Source of the DNA: Thermoanaerobaculales bacterium
Lineage (GTDB): Bacteria; Acidobacteriota; Thermoanaerobaculia; Thermoanaerobaculales; Sulfomarinibacteraceae
Assembly: GCA_029932545.1 (NCBI GenBank)
Contig: JAOZPW010000010.1
Span: 20,975 to 26,756 of the forward strand
Length of the DNA: 5,782 nucleotides
Direction: 5' to 3'
Shown here piece by piece: positions 1 to 5,782 of this stretch (position 1 is its first letter; the number at the start of each line of letters is the position of its first letter). The notes under the pieces were generated by a model, which ran no database searches, was not told the DNA's origin, and saw only the letters and a list, made by a program, of their open reading frames with translations. A program made the position numbers and the translations under genes.

Positions 1-18
1 TGGTCTCGAAGCCGTAAG

Positions 19-786
19 ATGAAGCGACTCTTTTTGATCCTTGCCGTCACGGTGATGCTCGTGAACGGGCTCCCTGCAGCTCACGCCGACCTCGCGGTCT
101 TCACCGACGGGCGGGTCTTACGTGTCAAAGACGCCCGTCTGGTCGGCGACAAAATCCACCTGGTGCTGATCGGCGGCGGGCTCCTGGAGATCTCCGCTCT
201 CCGCATCGACCGTGTGGTTGACGACGAAGTGGATCATTCTCAACCGCCCCGAGCGTTCGACGGAAACTGCGCCGCATCGTGGAAAGAAATTCGTCTGCCC
301 GACGCGATCCCTTATGCCGATCTAATCGAGGATGCGGCCCGCAGGGCCGATCTCGACCCCCGGTTGCTGGCGGCGCTGGTCCGGGCCGAGAGCAACTTCG
401 ACCCGGCCGCCGTGTCCCGCGTCGGCGCCGGCGGCTTGTGCCAGCTGATGCCCTCGGCAGCAACGGACCACAAGGTTCACGACGTATTCGACCCTGCGGA
501 GAACCTCCGCGGCGGCGCCACCCACTTGCGCCTGCTGCTCGACCGATTCGAGAGTCTGCCGCTGGCCCTGGCCGCCTACAACGCCGGGGCCGCGACGGTC
601 GACCGCTACGGCGATGTCCCGCCCTACCGGGAGACCCAGGGGTTCCTTCGCAGGATTTTGGGGGAGTTTTGTGGGACCATCGAGAATTCAGTCTTCGGGA
701 GCATCATTTTTCTTCCTGAGCAATGGAATGATACTGCTGTAGTCGTCGGTCCAGAGCAGCCCGGGCTGGGGAGCTTCGGCCTTTGA
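19..786 (+). CDS. Secreted lytic transglycosylase (SLT domain) with a replaced C-terminal tail
   Basis: Lytic transglycosylases cleave the MurNAc-GlcNAc bond of peptidoglycan in the periplasm, leaving 1,6-anhydroMurNAc. The 255-residue product begins with a signal peptide (KR, hydrophobic residues 4-19, likely cleavage after AHA at 21-23). A small beta-rich N-terminal segment follows (about 24-70; FTDGRVLRV). The SLT domain spans about 98-215: catalytic Glu in RAES (E124), GAGGLCQLMP (136-145, a variant of the usual GA.GLMQLMP), AYNAG (186-190), and YGDVPPYRET (197-206), the usual end motif. Native-looking sequence stops at C218-G219. Residues 220-255 have no SLT character and are read from DNA at and antisense to the 3' end of the minus-strand gene. 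All catalytic motifs lie before the junction, so the enzyme may still work. ATG at 19 was chosen because it gives a clean signal peptide; only 18 nt lie upstream and no clear Shine-Dalgarno is seen. Family confidence is high; subfamily is not assigned. Confidence 0.9.
   Translation: MKRLFLILAVTVMLVNGLPAAHADLAVFTDGRVLRVKDARLVGDKIHLVLIGGGLLEISALRIDRVVDDEVDHSQPPRAFDGNCAASWKEIRLPDAIPYADLIEDAARRADLDPRLLAALVRAESNFDPAAVSRVGAGGLCQLMPSAATDHKVHDVFDPAENLRGGATHLRLLLDRFESLPLALAAYNAGAATVDRYGDVPPYRETQGFLRRILGEFCGTIENSVFGSIIFLPEQWNDTAVVVGPEQPGLGSFGL
601..675 (+). repeat. Transglycosylase 3'-end repeat, copy A (attached to the gene body)
   Basis: These 25 codons (DRYGDVPPYRET through GEFCG) are repeated at 3384-3458 in the same orientation. 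The amino acids are identical in all 25 positions, while 13 of 75 bases differ, every change being synonymous (for example GAT/GAC, CTT/TTG, AGG/CGG, TTG/CTC). Homology stops right after base 675: copy B continues with two codons and TGA, whereas copy A continues into sequence leading to the end of the minus-strand gene. Confidence 0.93.
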
Positions 787-3114
787 AGCTCTGACTTCAG
801 AATGATTCAAGAATCTCTCGTTGTTGGTCACCACTACCCAGTTGCTCACGTACACCCCGACCGTCGGGTCCTTCCCACTATTGACGACTTGGAAATTCTT
901 CCCCATGTCTTCGGCGAGACGAATGACGACGGGCGCAAGGTCGAGGTGACGGCTACTGACGTGGACCGCCAGAATTCCATGCTCGTCGAGGTGCTCCCAG
1001 TAGACCTTGAAACACTCCTTCGTCAGGAGATGAATCGGAATCGCATCACTGCTGAACGCGTCCACCGCCAAGACGTCAAACCGTTGTGGCTGCCCGAACT
1101 CGAGTTGTCGCTCCATGACAATGCGGGCATCGCCGGGGAAGACTTCGAGGGTGGCGCCACGTTCTCTGGCATCCTTGAGGTACGTGAAATACTCCTCAGA
1201 CCACTCTTCAATCAGAGGGTTGATCTCATACAGTGCAAAGAAGTCACCGACATTCCTCGGGCGAGCACCGATATAGGGCCGTCTCCCCACTGTTCCCAGA
1301 ATCGTGGCATTTGCGTAGGCAGCAATGGTACCGACGCCGAGGCCGACCACACCGACACGAAACTGCCTCCCCGGAGTTCGGCGCTCCGGGTGCCGCCGGA
1401 TGGCAATCCCGATCCCACTTCTGGGTCCATAATACGATGTGGGCAACTGGCCCACAGTGGCGTTTGTGTATTGGAAACCGTGGACGATCCGACCGTGTTT
1501 GAGGGTAAAGTGGTGCGACATGCCCATTCCGTGCTCAACGACTTCCATCACACCGTAGAAATTTCGTTCCCTGGCGACGAGGTTGTCCTGTCCCTTAAAA
1601 ATATCCCAGCAGAGTGTTCCAATAATCGGGACGGCACTGAAATAGACCGCCAGGAAGACGACTGTCTGAAGGCGTTTTCCCAGCATCCCTTCCCGACCGG
1701 GATCGTTGCCACTTTTCTTGAAACCGGAAAGATGCAAAATCAGCATCGACGAGATGAACAGGACGACCCCTCCGCCGACCCACAACACCAGGTGCACTCT
1801 CTCGATCGCCTCGCCTTTCGCCGTGAACGGGAGCCAGGCATCGGGAAGAAAGCGGAGAATGATCAACGTCAGCATGGCAAGAAGCATGGCCGGCCAGGTG
1901 AGGATGGCGCCCAGCCAAAGCGGCCTCGGACCCTCCAGCGATCTCAGCCATCTCATTGTTCCAGGGACGACTGACACCAGAACCAGCAGATAACAGGCTG
2001 CAAGAAGCAGGTGGTATTCCCAGATATTCGAGAAAACCGCAGGAGATACGATAGCGACGAAAATCCCTCCCAAGGCGCCACCCAAGGCGATCGCCAGGTA
2101 ATAGAGCGTCAGGTGACACGAATGAGGCCGCAGGCGGGCCAGTTCACCATGGCAACACATCAGGCAGATGAAGAGAGTGAATGAGCCGGCCGTGATTTGC
2201 GTCATAATCGGCTGGTCGACGCCTTTGGAAAGTGATATTCCGGCCGTAACGATTGTGATCGGCATCAGGACGAAGAAGAGTGGTCGCACATACCAGCGGT
2301 CATGGTCGAAGCAGATGACAAAAGTCAGCAGGTAGATCGCCAGTGGGAGAATCCAGAGAAGAGGGATGACAGCCACGTCCATGCACAGGCGGTTGGTCGT
2401 CGCCATCAACAACCCTGAACCGCAGGCCGCCAAAAGGACCCAGAGGCTCATCAGGGCCGGACCTGGGTTATTGTCCCTTTCCGCCGTCGTCGGAACTTCG
2501 GTGCTTTTTTGCCCCTCCTCTTGCAGACTCTCTTTTACCTGCCAGGCGCAATAGGCACAGATCAAGGCGAATCCGACAAAGGCCACCGACCAGCCGTTTG
2601 TCTGGTACCTCAAGGGAAGAAACCGCTCGAAGACCACAGGGTATGTCAGAAGGGCCAGCATGGAACCGGCATTGGAGAGCGCGTACAACCTATAGGGCGA
2701 CCGATCCGGGTAGATGCGTGCGTACCACCCTTGCAGGAGAGGTCCGGTTGAAGAAAGAATCAAATAGGGAGCACCCACGCTCACCAAAAGCAGGCCCAGA
2801 ATCGATAAGGTCGGATCGCCCTCGGTGCCTTTGAGCTCCCAGGCGCCGGACGGGGTGATTGGGAGAAGGGCGGCAGCACACAGGAGGAGCAGAATGTGTG
2901 TAATGACCTGGTTTTGTGGCCTCAACCGGCTGATGATCAGGTGAGCATAGACATATCCCACCAGCAGCATGACCTGAAAGAAAAGAAGGCAGGTCGTCCA
3001 GACTCCCGGAGTTGAGCCGTACCACGGCAGGATGTACTTCCCGATAACGGGTTGCACCTGAAACAGCAAGAAGGCGCCAACAAAAATGGTCAGCCCATAG
3101 ATCCAAGAGATCAC
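688..3114 (-). CDS. Membrane-fused spermidine-synthase-like protein
   Basis: The 808-residue protein joins a polytopic membrane part to a C-terminal aminopropyltransferase/methyltransferase-type Rossmann domain. Roughly 14 hydrophobic spans lie between residues 5 and 501. The opening (AFLLFQVQPVIGKYILPW, 14-31; then VWTTCLLFFQ) is typical of fused MFS/spermidine-synthase proteins. RNFYG (517-521), LKHGRIVHGFQ (538-548) and PTSYYGP (558-564) precede the nucleotide-binding glycine motif GLGVGT (591-596), YEINP (629-633), GDAR (661-664), VDAFSSDAIP (684-693) and WTDDYS (788-793). Classical enzymes transfer aminopropyl from decarboxylated SAM to putrescine; activity of the fused family is not established, so the substrate is unknown. 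Start: GTG at 3114 with AGGA 8 nt upstream. The frame stays open to 3504, but that extension is antisense to copy B and has no family character. The gene converges on the transglycosylase and overlaps it by 99 nt. Confidence 0.88.
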   Translation of the reverse strand: MISWIYGLTIFVGAFLLFQVQPVIGKYILPWYGSTPGVWTTCLLFFQVMLLVGYVYAHLIISRLRPQNQVITHILLLLCAAALLPITPSGAWELKGTEGDPTLSILGLLLVSVGAPYLILSSTGPLLQGWYARIYPDRSPYRLYALSNAGSMLALLTYPVVFERFLPLRYQTNGWSVAFVGFALICAYCAWQVKESLQEEGQKSTEVPTTAERDNNPGPALMSLWVLLAACGSGLLMATTNRLCMDVAVIPLLWILPLAIYLLTFVICFDHDRWYVRPLFFVLMPITIVTAGISLSKGVDQPIMTQITAGSFTLFICLMCCHGELARLRPHSCHLTLYYLAIALGGALGGIFVAIVSPAVFSNIWEYHLLLAACYLLVLVSVVPGTMRWLRSLEGPRPLWLGAILTWPAMLLAMLTLIILRFLPDAWLPFTAKGEAIERVHLVLWVGGGVVLFISSMLILHLSGFKKSGNDPGREGMLGKRLQTVVFLAVYFSAVPIIGTLCWDIFKGQDNLVARERNFYGVMEVVEHGMGMSHHFTLKHGRIVHGFQYTNATVGQLPTSYYGPRSGIGIAIRRHPERRTPGRQFRVGVVGLGVGTIAAYANATILGTVGRRPYIGARPRNVGDFFALYEINPLIEEWSEEYFTYLKDARERGATLEVFPGDARIVMERQLEFGQPQRFDVLAVDAFSSDAIPIHLLTKECFKVYWEHLDEHGILAVHVSSRHLDLAPVVIRLAEDMGKNFQVVNSGKDPTVGVYVSNWVVVTNNERFLNHSEVRASKAEAPQPGLLWTDDYSSIIPLLRKKNDAPED

Positions 3115-3383
3115 CGGTATTGTCCTGCGGTCCGGCCTTGAGATTCGCGTATCAGGGATGGGAATTTCTCTCTTGCACAACCCGAGCCTACCACGAGCTG
3201 AGCCACTCAGAATCCCATTGCGCGTGGTCGACCGAAGGAACTTATGAACCGAGACACCATCAAGATCTCGGCCTCGGGGAGGAGACTCTTCCGAAGTTGA
3301 GGGAGGGCCTTGGCGGGCGGATCGACCGTGGGGTCTTGTGCGCCATTGATTTTGCGCCTGCGTTGGCTGCTCGGATGCTGCTC
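3115..3383. other. Non-coding upstream region of the minus-strand gene
   Basis: This 269-nt stretch separates the GTG start of the spermidine-synthase-like gene from the second transglycosylase 3' end. It should hold the minus-strand promoter, but I found no convincing -35/-10 pair; TTGTGC (3180-3175, minus strand) and GATACG downstream are about 21 nt apart, too far. The + strand is open through to copy B without a stop, but most of the translation resembles nothing I know. Two short in-frame matches to the transglycosylase occur (RIDR near 3318-3329 and RMLLDR near 3372-3389), so part of this stretch may be decayed transglycosylase sequence. Confidence 0.5.
3123..3126 (-). promoter_or_regulatory. 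Ribosome binding site deciding the GTG start at 3114
   Basis: On the minus strand AGGA (within GCAGGAC) lies 8 nt before GTG at 3114-3112. This supports GTG over any longer N terminus, and residues 2 onward match the expected first membrane span of the family. Confidence 0.6.
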
Positions 3384-3458
3384 GACCGCTACGGCGACGT
3401 ACCACCCTACCGGGAAACGCAGGGTTTCTTGCGCCGGATCCTCGGGGAGTTTTGCGGG
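3384..3458 (+). repeat. Transglycosylase 3'-end repeat, copy B
   Basis: Partner of the direct repeat at 601-675, starting 2783 bp downstream of it. It shares 62 of 75 bases and all 25 encoded residues. Upstream, an exact 13-nt match (3376-3388) is to 533-545 of the transglycosylase gene, not to the bases that precede copy A. That pattern would fit an in-frame 60-nt deletion between the two TCGACCG copies at 539-545 and 599-605 of an ancestral gene. Confidence 0.92.
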
Positions 3459-3467
3459 GTTCGGTGA
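3384..3467 (+). pseudogene. Orphan 3' end of a lytic transglycosylase (copy B)
   Basis: This stretch encodes the last 27 residues of an SLT-type transglycosylase (DRYGDVPPYRET through GEFCGVR) and a TGA at 3465-3467. It has no catalytic domain upstream, so it is a detached gene end rather than a working gene. The ending VR-stop is probably the native terminus that the gene at 19 has lost. The stop lies 17 nt before the ATG of the next gene, the spacing expected of an intact operon, which suggests this copy marks the original gene end. In-frame ATG at 3375 could give a 30-residue peptide, but no Shine-Dalgarno precedes it. The reading frame shows no damage in the 27 codons, so the sequence was under protein-level constraint until recently. 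Confidence 0.8.
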
Positions 3468-3474
3468 TAAGGTG
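3468..3474 (+). promoter_or_regulatory. Ribosome binding site for the membrane protein at 3485
   Basis: AAGGTGG lies 10 nt before ATG 3485 and differs from AAGGAGG at one base. It lies directly after the TGA of copy B and supports ATG 3485 rather than the in-frame TTG at 3452 or GTG at 3464, both of which would lie in or at the end of copy B. Confidence 0.55.
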
Positions 3475-3484
3475 GCCGAAGCCT

Positions 3485-4849
3485 ATGAGCGATACTGAGT
3501 CCAAGGCATCACCACAAGCCGAGAACCGTCGAAGTCGGTTCAGTGGATTTCATGCACGCACCTATGAGATGGAACTTCTCATTTCAGGAGCGGTGGTATT
3601 CGGACTGATCCATCTTCCCCCAATCATTGAACGGATTTCGACCAGCTTCTTGGCGGGTCTCGAGGGCAATCTAAGCCTGTTCGGCTTCATGGGCCAGATC
3701 TACCTCCAGTTGGTCCTCTATGGTTTGATTGCCGTCTTCGTGCTCCACCTCGCGATGCGCGGCTTCTGGATCGGCCTTCTCGGTCTTGAGAGCGTGTTCC
3801 CGGAAGGCATCCGGTGGGATCGGGTCAAACTGGGGCCTGCCATGATCAAAAGGTATCGGGCCGGTATCGACTCCCTTGCAGCGACCATCGAGAAGGTCGA
3901 CGATCTGTGCAGTCTCATCTTCTCATTCGGGTTCCTGGTTACTTTCATTTGGATCTACTTCGTCATCCTTCTCGTGGCAGCCGGTGCTTTTGCGTTTGGA
4001 TTTTCCTGGTTGTTCCTCGGTGGCAGGAGCACCGCCACAGTATTCTGGATCGTCGCCGGTTTGATCACCGGAATCCCTGTTATAACCGAGTTGATAGACA
4101 AGGCCCTTGGGCCACGGGTGAGACCTGGTGGCGCCGGGGAGCGGATCATCGGCCTGATGGTAAGAATTCACTACGCCGTTTCGCCCTTGCGTTTGATCGG
4201 GGCGACCCAATTGACCCTCTCAAGCAACATCTCAAACACCAAGGTGTCGGCCGTCATCGTGGTCGCCATGCTTGCGATGGCGTTCCTTCAGATCAGCGGG
4301 GGGGTCCTGGGCGAGGGCATCGTTCGGTTCGACAGCCTGACCTATTTCCCGGACAGCCTCCGAGAGCAGGGAATGGATCCCGGGCATTATCGATCCCTTC
4401 GTGGCCCAAATGCAGTCGAACCGCTGACTCCCACAATTCAAGACGATATGGTCACCGAACCTTACCTCAAGCTGTTCATCCCCTACAATCCGCGACGCCA
4501 TAACCGTCTCTTGGCCGAGGCTTGCCCCAGCCTTCAACCCCTCAGCAAGGATGGGCTCGATGCAGGAAGGGGAACAAAGCTCGAAGACATTCAGGTGCAG
4601 GATGCGGCCGCGTGCCTGGGTTCGCTGTTCTCGATCTCTCTCGACGGTGAAGGTGTGAAGGACATGCACTTCGACTTCACGATCGAGCAAGACACTGGTC
4701 TCGAGGGTGTCGTGGCCTTTCTGCCCATTGATGAACTCGATCACGGCCGGCACGAACTGACGATCCTTGCTCCGCCGAAGCCCCGGCAAAAAGACAAAGA
4801 CAATAAAACACCGCAACCCGTGCGCCACCTGATCCCGTTCTGGTTGTGA
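3485..4849 (+). CDS. Uncharacterised multi-spanning membrane protein with C-terminal soluble domain
   Basis: I do not recognise a named family. The 454-residue product has a charged cytoplasmic-looking start (residues 1-28) and hydrophobic spans at about 31-47, 73-91, 145-178 (long enough for two), 184-205 and 253-272. Between spans 2 and 3 is a conserved-looking loop (GFWIGLLGLESVFPEGIRWDR, about 93-113). A soluble tail follows from about 273 to 454, rich in acidic residues, with two cysteines (347, 377). The tail may be periplasmic, but topology is a guess. It ends in a proline- and lysine-rich stretch and PFWL. The gene lies 17 nt after the orphan transglycosylase end and 171 nt before an efflux adaptor, so the original setting was probably a same-strand cluster. 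There are no catalytic motifs I can name. ATG 3485 was chosen for its Shine-Dalgarno. Confidence 0.8.
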   Translation: MSDTESKASPQAENRRSRFSGFHARTYEMELLISGAVVFGLIHLPPIIERISTSFLAGLEGNLSLFGFMGQIYLQLVLYGLIAVFVLHLAMRGFWIGLLGLESVFPEGIRWDRVKLGPAMIKRYRAGIDSLAATIEKVDDLCSLIFSFGFLVTFIWIYFVILLVAAGAFAFGFSWLFLGGRSTATVFWIVAGLITGIPVITELIDKALGPRVRPGGAGERIIGLMVRIHYAVSPLRLIGATQLTLSSNISNTKVSAVIVVAMLAMAFLQISGGVLGEGIVRFDSLTYFPDSLREQGMDPGHYRSLRGPNAVEPLTPTIQDDMVTEPYLKLFIPYNPRRHNRLLAEACPSLQPLSKDGLDAGRGTKLEDIQVQDAAACLGSLFSISLDGEGVKDMHFDFTIEQDTGLEGVVAFLPIDELDHGRHELTILAPPKPRQKDKDNKTPQPVRHLIPFWL

Positions 4850-4860
4850 CCCCGAGTCTT

Positions 4861-4907
4861 GCAGGAGGCTCGGCTGATAGCTGATCGCTGAGACTTCATC
4901 TTCCTGC
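4861..4907 (+). terminator. Possible stem-loop after the membrane protein gene
   Basis: Twelve nt after the stop, GCAGGA (4861-4866) can pair with TCCTGC (4902-4907), and inside it CTCGGC (4869-4874) with GCTGAG (4887-4892, one G-U pair). The two stems are separated by small unpaired stretches. No T-run follows, so this is not a canonical intrinsic terminator. It could be an mRNA-stabilising or processing hairpin between the two genes, or chance. Confidence 0.25.
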
Positions 4908-5010
4908 GAACCTCAACGACCTTTTCCCGTATTGATGGGCAGAGGGAACACCGGAGTTTGGTGCGTCCCGGCAGCAACTGCACGGCATGATGGCCGACAC
5001 GATCTATTTC

Positions 5011-5015
5011 GGAGG
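5011..5015 (+). promoter_or_regulatory. Strong ribosome binding site for the efflux adaptor
   Basis: GGAGG lies 5 nt before GTG at 5021-5023. An ATG at 5019 overlaps the GTG in another frame but meets TAA after four codons, so the GTG is the meaningful start. The same frame upstream is closed by TGA at 4988-4990. Confidence 0.75.
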
Positions 5016-5020
5016 AAAAT

Positions 5021-5782
5021 GTGGGGATCCTAAACTCGAAAACAACTCTCGCGATTGCCTTGGGAATCACGATTTTTTCAGGCGGCTGCAGGATCGAGGG
5101 CGATACCCGCACAATCGAGAACGGCGGTAACGGCGAAGAAGGCGAACGCAAGGTCGAGGCGATTCCCGTCGAGGTCGCACCCCTCGGGGAAGGCCGCATC
5201 GAGGCGACCTTGAGATTTTCCGCAACTCTCGAGGCCGAGAGGGACGTCAAGGTCTACGCCGAGGCCACGCGGCGGGTGATCAAGCTCCTTGTCGAAGAGG
5301 GCGATACCGTGCGCAAAGGGCAATTATTGGTCAACCTCCAGGACGAGGAACAGCGCTCGGCCCTGGCCAAAGCAACCAGCCAGTTGGACCAACGGAAACG
5401 CGAGTATGAATGGCAGAAGAGTCTTTTTGAGCAAGATCTGGTCAGCAAGCAGGCCTTCATCGATGCCGAATATCAATCCGATCAGGCGCGTCTGGCCTTC
5501 GAAGAGGCCCAACGTCAGCTGTCCTATACCGAGGTCCGCGCGGCAATTTCCGGCATCGTCACCGAGCGCAGCGTCAATCTCGGCGATTTCGTTTCGGTCA
5601 ATCAACCCCTGTTTCGTATCGTCGATTTTGACTCAATCGTCGCTCGAATCTACGTTCCCGAGAAGGAACTGCCCCGGCTCGAGCGCCGCCAGCCGGCACG
5701 TCTGACGGCCGACGCCCTCGGCGGCCTGGTATTTTCAGGCGCCATCGACCGGATCTCGCCGGTGGTCGATCCGGGCACCGGT
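5021..5782 (+). CDS. Efflux RND transporter periplasmic adaptor (membrane fusion protein), 5' part
   Basis: Such adaptors link an inner-membrane RND pump to an outer-membrane channel in tripartite efflux. The 254 visible residues are open to the window edge, about two thirds of the usual 350-400. An N-terminal hydrophobic segment (9-20) precedes SGGC, so the protein may be a lipoprotein anchored at C23, although Ser at -3 is not the usual Leu. After a Gly/Glu-rich linker (24-45) come: the first half of the lipoyl-like domain (about 79-106; IKLLVEEGDTVRKGQLLV), an alpha-helical hairpin (108-166, with the turn near LFEQDLVSKQAF, 135-146), the second lipoyl half (169-201; AISGIVTERSVNLGDFVSVNQPLFRI) and the start of the beta-barrel (205-254). 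This is the AcrA/MdtA type of layout. Start is GTG behind GGAGG. An RND pump gene probably follows outside the window; its substrate cannot be told. Confidence 0.92.
   Translation, partial: MGILNSKTTLAIALGITIFSGGCRIEGDTRTIENGGNGEEGERKVEAIPVEVAPLGEGRIEATLRFSATLEAERDVKVYAEATRRVIKLLVEEGDTVRKGQLLVNLQDEEQRSALAKATSQLDQRKREYEWQKSLFEQDLVSKQAFIDAEYQSDQARLAFEEAQRQLSYTEVRAAISGIVTERSVNLGDFVSVNQPLFRIVDFDSIVARIYVPEKELPRLERRQPARLTADALGGLVFSGAIDRISPVVDPGTG

Larger units (their letters stand above)
676..3383. other. Segment interposed between two transglycosylase 3' ends (possible insertion)
   Basis: About 2.7 kb is bounded by the two synonymously diverged 3'-end copies. It contains one complete gene on the opposite strand plus about 270 nt of upstream DNA. 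The left edge is sharp: homology ends at 675 and the minus-strand stop codon begins at 688. The right edge is less certain, because a 13-nt match to 533-545 lies at 3376-3388, just before copy B. No transposase, integrase, terminal inverted repeat or tRNA was seen. That the segment was inserted is an inference from the flanking duplication. A decayed tandem paralogue that recombined with incoming DNA, or an assembly chimera, would look similar. Confidence 0.5.

Noticed and set aside
802..1974. Long open frame on the + strand (390 codons)
   Set aside because: It lies wholly antisense to the spermidine-synthase-like gene, whose family motifs are clear on the minus strand. Its translation has no recognisable domain and no good ribosome binding site precedes it.
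3207..3380. Minus-strand open stretch upstream of the spermidine-synthase-like gene that reads like a possible protein C terminus
   Set aside because: It continues antisense through copy B and has no start or known motif, so it is most likely chance.
676..3383. Classical transposon or insertion sequence
   Set aside because: No transposase or integrase frame and no terminal inverted repeats were seen, and the flanking repeats are diverged coding sequence rather than identical target duplications.
3452..3484. TTG start 11 codons upstream of the membrane protein ATG
   Set aside because: It would place the start inside copy B of the transglycosylase end; ATG 3485 has its own AAGGTGG at good spacing.
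3115..3504. 130-residue N-terminal extension of the minus-strand gene
   Set aside because: The extension is Arg/Ser/Pro-rich, is partly antisense to copy B and the next gene, and carries no family motif. GTG 3114 has a Shine-Dalgarno and starts right before the first membrane span.
4935..5033. 32-residue open frame ahead of the efflux adaptor
   Set aside because: No Shine-Dalgarno at a suitable distance and no recognisable leader features; it overlaps the adaptor start and is short enough to be chance.
1..5782. CRISPR array, tRNA or rRNA genes
   Set aside because: No regularly spaced short repeats, tRNA-like folds or rRNA-conserved stretches were noticed on either strand.

Overview
The window is about 60% G+C and densely coded. 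It looks like a Gram-negative bacterium: it holds a periplasmic murein-cleaving enzyme and the membrane-fusion subunit of an envelope-spanning efflux pump. The styles of the lytic transglycosylase and the membrane-fused spermidine-synthase-like protein would suit Acidobacteriota, a myxobacterial/deltaproteobacterial lineage or a relative. I cannot fix the taxon from the sequence, and no rRNA or tRNA is present to help.

Layout, left to right. (1) 19-786 (+) encodes a secreted lytic transglycosylase with a complete SLT catalytic domain, but its last 36 residues are foreign. (2) 688-3114 (-) encodes a large polytopic membrane protein fused to a spermidine-synthase-like Rossmann domain. It runs tail to tail with gene 1 and overlaps it by 99 nt. 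(3) 3115-3383 is the non-coding upstream region of gene 2. (4) 3384-3467 (+) is a second copy of the transglycosylase 3' end, with what looks like the normal terminus (two more residues and a stop). (5) 3485-4849 (+) encodes an uncharacterised multi-spanning membrane protein starting 17 nt after that stop. (6) 5021-5782 (+) is the first part of a periplasmic adaptor (membrane fusion protein) of an RND-type efflux system. It starts at GTG behind a strong GGAGG and runs off the window.

The main observation is the pair of transglycosylase 3' ends that bracket the minus-strand gene. Over 25 codons the two copies encode identical amino acids, yet they differ at 13 of 75 nucleotides, all synonymous. 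The simplest reading is that the ancestral order was transglycosylase, then membrane protein, then efflux adaptor, all on the + strand. A segment of about 2.7 kb carrying the opposite-strand spermidine-synthase-like gene now separates the transglycosylase body from the rest. The two ends come from diverged homologues (imported DNA, a decayed tandem paralogue, or an element that carries a copy of its target's end). This resembles phage-type integration into the 3' end of icd in E. coli, but no recombinase gene is visible here. A chimeric assembly is the main alternative.

The + strand genes plausibly share an envelope theme: wall cleavage to make room for a trans-envelope assembly, an inner-membrane protein of unknown role, and an efflux adaptor. 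That link is inferred from position only.
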